DNA of 17,236 nucleotides, taken from positions 1 through 17,236 of the forward strand of contig CAYVMN010000096.1 in NCBI GenBank assembly GCA_964452575.1, read 5' to 3'. The first letter of the stretch is position 1; every line of letters starts with the position of its first letter. The notes beneath the pieces are model-generated. The model ran no database searches, was not told the DNA's origin, and worked only from the letters and a program-made list of their open reading frames with translations. The stretch comes from CAYVMN01 sp964452575 (GTDB lineage Bacteria > Desulfobacterota > DSM-4660 > Desulfatiglandales > Desulfatiglandaceae). Below, piece after piece: positions 14,133 through 17,236 of this stretch. The translations under genes were made by a program, and so were the position numbers.

Positions 14133-14711
14133 ATGGAGGTGCGAAAATATGTAACCATCTTGGAGGAGATCCACATAGAAGGCGGCTGCAAAATGGAGCC
14201 CCCTGGTCGGAGGGCCGCCGCTATAGCCGTCATACGAAACCCCTTTGCCGGGAGGTATGTTGAGGACCTGTCTCTCTTGATAGATGCAGGGGAAGAGCTC
14301 GGTGGAGTGCTTGGGAAAATGGCTGTAGATGCCCTGGGAATTGCCCCTGAGAACGCAGAAAGCTATGGAAAGGGGGCAATCGTCGGTGAAGGGGGAGAGC
14401 GTGAGCACGCGGCGGCCATTCTTCATCCCAAGTTGGGCAAACCCTTTCGCGACTCGGTGGGCGGGGGAAAGTCCTTGATCCCTTCGGCAAAGAAAATGGG
14501 AGGCATGGGGACAGAGATAGATGTGCCCATCAATTTCAAGGACGCGGCCTTTGTGCGCTCCCACTTTGATGCAATGACAGTAAGGGTCGATGATGCCCCC
14601 AGGTCGGACGAGATCGTGGTGGCGCTTGTAGTCACCGATTGCGGGAGGCCTCATCCGCGCATTGGAGGGCTCAGGAAAGAGGAGGCCAAGATGGAGGACG
14701 GCCTCAGGTAG
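14133..14711 (+). CDS. PF06684 'amino acid synthesis' family protein
   Basis: This 192-aa cytoplasmic protein matches the DUF1185/AA_synth family across its length, with IRNPFAGRYVEDLSLLIDAGEELG, ESYGKGAIVGEGGEREHAAAILHPKLG, VGGGKSLIPSAKK and KDAAFVRSHFDAMTVRVDDAPRSDEI-type conserved segments (read as separate motifs). The family's reaction is not established despite its name. Conserved Glu, His and Lys residues in these motifs suggest an enzyme. ATG 14133 has AAAGGAGG seven bases upstream. GTG 14106 is in frame but would lie before the Shine-Dalgarno. Its place between hnr and the KptA-like gene suggests a role in handling a lactam, tautomer or 2-formylglutarate-type intermediate, but that is inference only. 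Confidence 0.85.
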   Translation: MEVRKYVTILEEIHIEGGCKMEPPGRRAAAIAVIRNPFAGRYVEDLSLLIDAGEELGGVLGKMAVDALGIAPENAESYGKGAIVGEGGEREHAAAILHPKLGKPFRDSVGGGKSLIPSAKKMGGMGTEIDVPINFKDAAFVRSHFDAMTVRVDDAPRSDEIVVALVVTDCGRPHPRIGGLRKEEAKMEDGLR

Positions 14712-15484
14712 TTGGAAGGGGAGGCATTCTGGGAAGGCGCGATCAACAGATAAAGGTAGATAGTCTGGCACGGCTATTGCTGTATGTTCTGGGGCGGAAT
14801 CCGCACGAATTTGGGCTTGTCCCGGATAAGGAAGGGTTTGTGACATACAAAGAGCTCGTTCAGGCCCTTAATGAAGAGCCGGGGTGGCGGTATGTGAGAC
14901 AGTCGCACATCCATGAGGTCCTCTTAGGGAAGAACAGGGAACTGTTTCAGCCTCTAGAAAAACGAATCAGGGCAACTGACACTCACTGGGAACTGGATTT
15001 GGGGAGGCCGTCATCGACCCTCCCTGCGATCCTTTATACGCCTGTGAGGAGAAAGGCCCACCCCGTGGTGATGGAAAAGGGGTTGAGATCGGCTGAAGGC
15101 CGGTACCTGATTCTGTCCAGCGATAGAGACATGGCGCTGAGGACTGGCAAACGACGGGACCAGGACCCTGTGGTCCTGGAGGTTTTGGCGAGGGTCGCCG
15201 GGAGTGAAGGGGTAAAGTTCTATGTCTTCGGGGACCTTTTCTTGGGCATCGAAATTCCGGCCAAGTTTATCGCCGGGCCCCCGGTCTCCAGGGATGTTTT
15301 GGAAGGGAGGAGGACCGAGACCTCAAAAAAAGAAGCGGCCCCCAAAAAGAGGCCTTACGAGGCACCAGGAACCTTCCTGCTTGACCTGGCCAGGGACCCG
15401 GACCCCTACCGAAGGGCCAAAGGAAGAAAGCGGAAGGGTTGGAAGGAGGAGGCCAGGGGGCAGAGGAGAAGGAGGCACTCCTGA
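14639..15484 (+). CDS. Divergent KptA/Tpt1-like RNA 2'-phosphotransferase family protein
   Basis: The core (about residues 40-215) follows the KptA/Tpt1 layout: LARLLLYVLGRNPHEFGL, winged-helix-like VTYKELVQALN, IRATDTH, LPAILYTPV, EKGLRSAEGRYLILSSD, TGKRRDQDPVVLEV, FYVFGDLFLGIEIPAKFI. KptA/Tpt1 uses NAD+ to remove an internal RNA 2'-phosphate, releasing nicotinamide. Of the recalled Arg-His-Arg-Arg catalytic set, the first pair (LRH in the family) is G52-R53 here, and the LYHGT motif is LYTPV. R111 and R172 appear kept. A Lys/Arg-rich tail (about 225-281), not part of KptA, may bind RNA or DNA. The start is uncertain: TTG 14639 overlaps the previous gene by 73 nt, while a strong GGGGAGG (14718-14724) precedes only rare codons (ATT 14726, CTG 14729). 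It lies 63 nt before pncB. It may be a repurposed NAD-binding or ADP-ribosyl-transfer protein. Confidence 0.75.
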   Translation: MREASSAHWRAQERGGQDGGRPQVVGRGGILGRRDQQIKVDSLARLLLYVLGRNPHEFGLVPDKEGFVTYKELVQALNEEPGWRYVRQSHIHEVLLGKNRELFQPLEKRIRATDTHWELDLGRPSSTLPAILYTPVRRKAHPVVMEKGLRSAEGRYLILSSDRDMALRTGKRRDQDPVVLEVLARVAGSEGVKFYVFGDLFLGIEIPAKFIAGPPVSRDVLEGRRTETSKKEAAPKKRPYEAPGTFLLDLARDPDPYRRAKGRKRKGWKEEARGQRRRRHS

Positions 15485-15547
15485 CCCATAAACACAGGAT
15501 GCGGGGCCTTTGGCAGAAAAAAGGAAAATTCTGAGGAGGAGTTAGAT

Positions 15548-17008
15548 ATGTGGTCCCGTTGGGCCTTATTGACAGACCTATATCAGCTGACCATGGTGGG
15601 CGGGTATGTCCTGAAAGGAAAGAAAGATCAGTGGGCGAACTTTGACTACTTCTTTCGCAATGTCCCGGACGAAGGGGGATATTGTATCCTGGCAGGCCTC
15701 GCGGACGTGATCGATTATGTCCAGAATCTTCGGTTCAGCCAGGCAGACCTGTCATACCTTGAGGCACTGGGTATCTTTTCCAAAGAGGTCCTGGAGTACC
15801 TGAAGAAATTCATTTTTAGAGGCGACATGTGGGCAATTCCTGAGGGAACGGTGGTTTTTCCCCGCGAGCCGTTGATCCGGGTGACGGCCCCGCTGCCAGA
15901 GGCCCAGCTCATAGAAAGCACCTTGCTCAACATCATGAATTTCCAGACCCTTATCGCCACAAAGGGGGCCCGCGTGCGCTGGGCGGCGCAGGGAGATCCT
16001 GTCATCGATTTCGGGCTTCGTAGGGCACACGGGCCTGATGGGGCCCTGATGGCGTCTCGCGCGGCCTACATTGGTGGCGTGGATGCTACATCCAACGTCC
16101 TTGCGGGGCGCCTTTACGGGATACCGGTGCGTGGAACCCACGCCCACTCCTGGGTGGAGAGTTTTCCGGACGAGTTGGGGGCCTTTCAGGCCTATGCGGA
16201 GGTCTACCCGAATTCATGTCTCCTTCTGGCCGATACCTATGATACGCTCCGAAGCGGGGTTCGACATGCAGTGCAGGTGGGCCGCGATCTGAGGGCGGAA
16301 GGACATGAGCTCTGGGGGATACGCCTTGATAGCGGGGATCTGGCGTATCTGAGCAAGGAGGCCAGGCGTATGCTGGATGAGGCAGGTTTCCAGAATGCCG
16401 CCATCGTTGCCTCAAGCGATCTTGACGAGTGGATCGTGGAAACCCTGAGAAGACAAGGGGCGCGGGTGAACGTATGGGGGGTCGGCACAAGGCTTGTCAC
16501 GTCGTTTTCATGCCCTGCGCTGGGTGGTGTATACAAGCTCACTGCCTTGGACGAAGGGGGAGAGCGGATGGTGCCCAAGATTAAACGCTCCGATAACCCG
16601 GAAAAGATCACGGATCCCGGCGTCAAGAAGGTGGTGAGGGTATATGACCAAAAGGGAGGGATGAGAGGGGATGTCATTTTCAGGTCAAAAGAGCGAATCC
16701 CCATGGGTCGGTCTTTCCGCGCCTACCACCCGATTTTTCCTCACGTATTCAAGACCTATCCAAGGCGTTTCCGTACGAAGGAACTTATGGTCCCTGTATT
16801 TCAAAAGGGTAAGCTGGTGTATCAGAGTCCCTCGGTCCACGACATTCGGAAATACACCCTTGAGAACCTGAATCAACTCGACCCTGCCTACAAGCGTTTC
16901 CAAAATCCCCATACATACCACGTGAGCCTGAGCCAGTCTCTTTATAGGATCAAGGAGCGCCTGCTCCGGCAGGCCGCAGAGAGGGAGATGGTGGAGTCTG
17001 ATGAGTAG
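15548..17008 (+). CDS. pncB: Nicotinate phosphoribosyltransferase
   Basis: This 486-aa cytoplasmic enzyme joins nicotinate and PRPP, with ATP hydrolysis, to give nicotinate mononucleotide for NAD synthesis (Preiss-Handler route). Landmarks are the N-terminal LLTDLYQLTM, FGLRRAHGPDGA (about 155-166), GTHAHSW with H200 as the expected phospho-accepting His (in the AHSWV context), LLADTYDT, GIRLDSGDL and VNVWGVGTRLVTS. Length fits the longer bacterial NAPRT type. ATG 15548 has GAGGAGG eight bases upstream. It is the last gene of the operon, followed by a candidate terminator. It competes with the degradative genes for nicotinate produced by the co-encoded nicotinamidase. Confidence 0.95.
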   Translation: MWSRWALLTDLYQLTMVGGYVLKGKKDQWANFDYFFRNVPDEGGYCILAGLADVIDYVQNLRFSQADLSYLEALGIFSKEVLEYLKKFIFRGDMWAIPEGTVVFPREPLIRVTAPLPEAQLIESTLLNIMNFQTLIATKGARVRWAAQGDPVIDFGLRRAHGPDGALMASRAAYIGGVDATSNVLAGRLYGIPVRGTHAHSWVESFPDELGAFQAYAEVYPNSCLLLADTYDTLRSGVRHAVQVGRDLRAEGHELWGIRLDSGDLAYLSKEARRMLDEAGFQNAAIVASSDLDEWIVETLRRQGARVNVWGVGTRLVTSFSCPALGGVYKLTALDEGGERMVPKIKRSDNPEKITDPGVKKVVRVYDQKGGMRGDVIFRSKERIPMGRSFRAYHPIFPHVFKTYPRRFRTKELMVPVFQKGKLVYQSPSVHDIRKYTLENLNQLDPAYKRFQNPHTYHVSLSQSLYRIKERLLRQAAEREMVESDE

Positions 17009-17051
17009 CCCTGTCGGGGCTGCTGGTTATCTATGGCACTTGTAACACTTT

Positions 17052-17068
17052 AGCGCTTTGAAAACGCT
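17052..17068 (+). repeat. Small hairpin downstream of pncB
   Basis: AGCG (17052-17055) and CGCT (17065-17068) flank a 9-nt AT-rich loop directly before the candidate terminator. With only four base pairs it is weak and could be chance. Confidence 0.2.
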
Positions 17069-17074
17069 GAGGAG

Positions 17075-17099
17075 CAAGAGGACCGCGAGGGTCTTTTTT
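17075..17099 (+). terminator. Candidate intrinsic terminator of the nicotinate operon
   Basis: GACC (17081-17084) and GGTC (17090-17093) pair around GCGAG, and the upstream AAGAG can extend the stem into the T-run by A-U and G-U pairs. A run of six T (17094-17099) follows at once. It lies about 70 nt after the pncB stop, where the operon should end. The GC core of the stem is short, so strength is uncertain. Confidence 0.5.
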
Positions 17100-17236
17100 C
17101 CAAAGGACGTAACCCAAATTCTTCACAGCCTCTGGCACGCCCCCTTACCTTTAAATACAGGTTCTGCCAGGCAGGGGAGAGGGCTCTTCATAGGGACGTC
17201 CTCCTATGGGGCTGTTCCGTAACGAGGTTCAAGACC
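17100..17236. other. Short terminal stretch, no gene recognised
   Basis: No recognisable protein, tRNA or repeat is seen in these last 137 bases. A 22-codon minus-strand ORF with a Shine-Dalgarno (17123-17191) resembles nothing I know. Confidence 0.4.

Noticed and set aside
17123..17191. 22-codon minus-strand ORF with AGGAGG upstream
   Set aside because: Too short, no recognisable features, and downstream of an operon end. Probably chance.
1..17236. CRISPR arrays, tRNA or rRNA genes, insertion sequences
   Set aside because: No regularly spaced repeats, no cloverleaf or rRNA-like sequence, and no transposase motifs were seen on either strand.

Overview
The window carries a catabolic and NAD-salvage gene cluster, a divergent ABC transporter operon, a small regulatory and chaperone region, and a stretch of decayed genes at the left end. 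The protein families, the diderm-type exported binding protein and the mid-range GC suggest an anaerobic proteobacterium-like organism, most likely Desulfobacterota (former Deltaproteobacteria). This is inference: no rRNA or taxonomic marker is present.

Region 1 (about 1-1510) is a gene graveyard. It holds an N-terminal DUF488 fragment on the minus strand, the C-terminal two thirds of a glyceraldehyde-3-phosphate dehydrogenase gene broken by an in-frame stop and two frame changes, and the last CBS motif of a CBS-domain protein. A strong hairpin lies at 154-195. Region 2 (1470-3738) has two divergent response regulators, one receiver-only (minus) and one NarL/LuxR type (plus), with no histidine kinase, followed by a short J-domain co-chaperone.

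Region 3 (3815-8605, minus strand) is a complete branched-chain-amino-acid-family (HAAT) ABC importer operon. Its transcription order is periplasmic binding protein, LivG ATPase, LivF ATPase, LivM permease, LivH permease. Its leader holds a perfect 12-base Shine-Dalgarno, a 15-codon Leu/Ile/Val-rich ORF and a perfect 10-bp hairpin.

Region 4 (9134-17008, plus strand) is a tightly packed operon: a CoA-acylating-type aldehyde dehydrogenase, nicotinamidase (pncA), enamidase (ena), 6-hydroxynicotinate reductase (hnr), a PF06684 'amino acid synthesis' protein, a divergent KptA/Tpt1-like protein, and nicotinate phosphoribosyltransferase (pncB). Hnr and Ena are two steps of the anaerobic nicotinate route known from Eubacterium barkeri, converting 6-hydroxynicotinate to tetrahydro-6-oxonicotinate and then to 2-formylglutarate. 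The later E. barkeri genes (hydroxymethylglutarate dehydrogenase, methyleneglutarate mutase and so on) are absent. In their place is an aldehyde dehydrogenase of the methylmalonate-semialdehyde type. 2-Formylglutarate is a 2-substituted malonate semialdehyde, so this enzyme could convert it in one step to glutaryl-CoA and CO2. That would be a shortcut from the pyridine ring into the glutaryl-CoA/crotonyl-CoA pathway, and it is the main hypothesis here. PncA and PncB put NAD salvage in the same operon, so nicotinate is either used for NAD or degraded. The KptA-like protein, from a family that consumes NAD+ and releases nicotinamide, fits this theme but lacks part of the usual active site. The nicotinate hydroxylase needed for the first step is not in the window. 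The adjacent importer is a plausible uptake system for the pyridine carboxylate.
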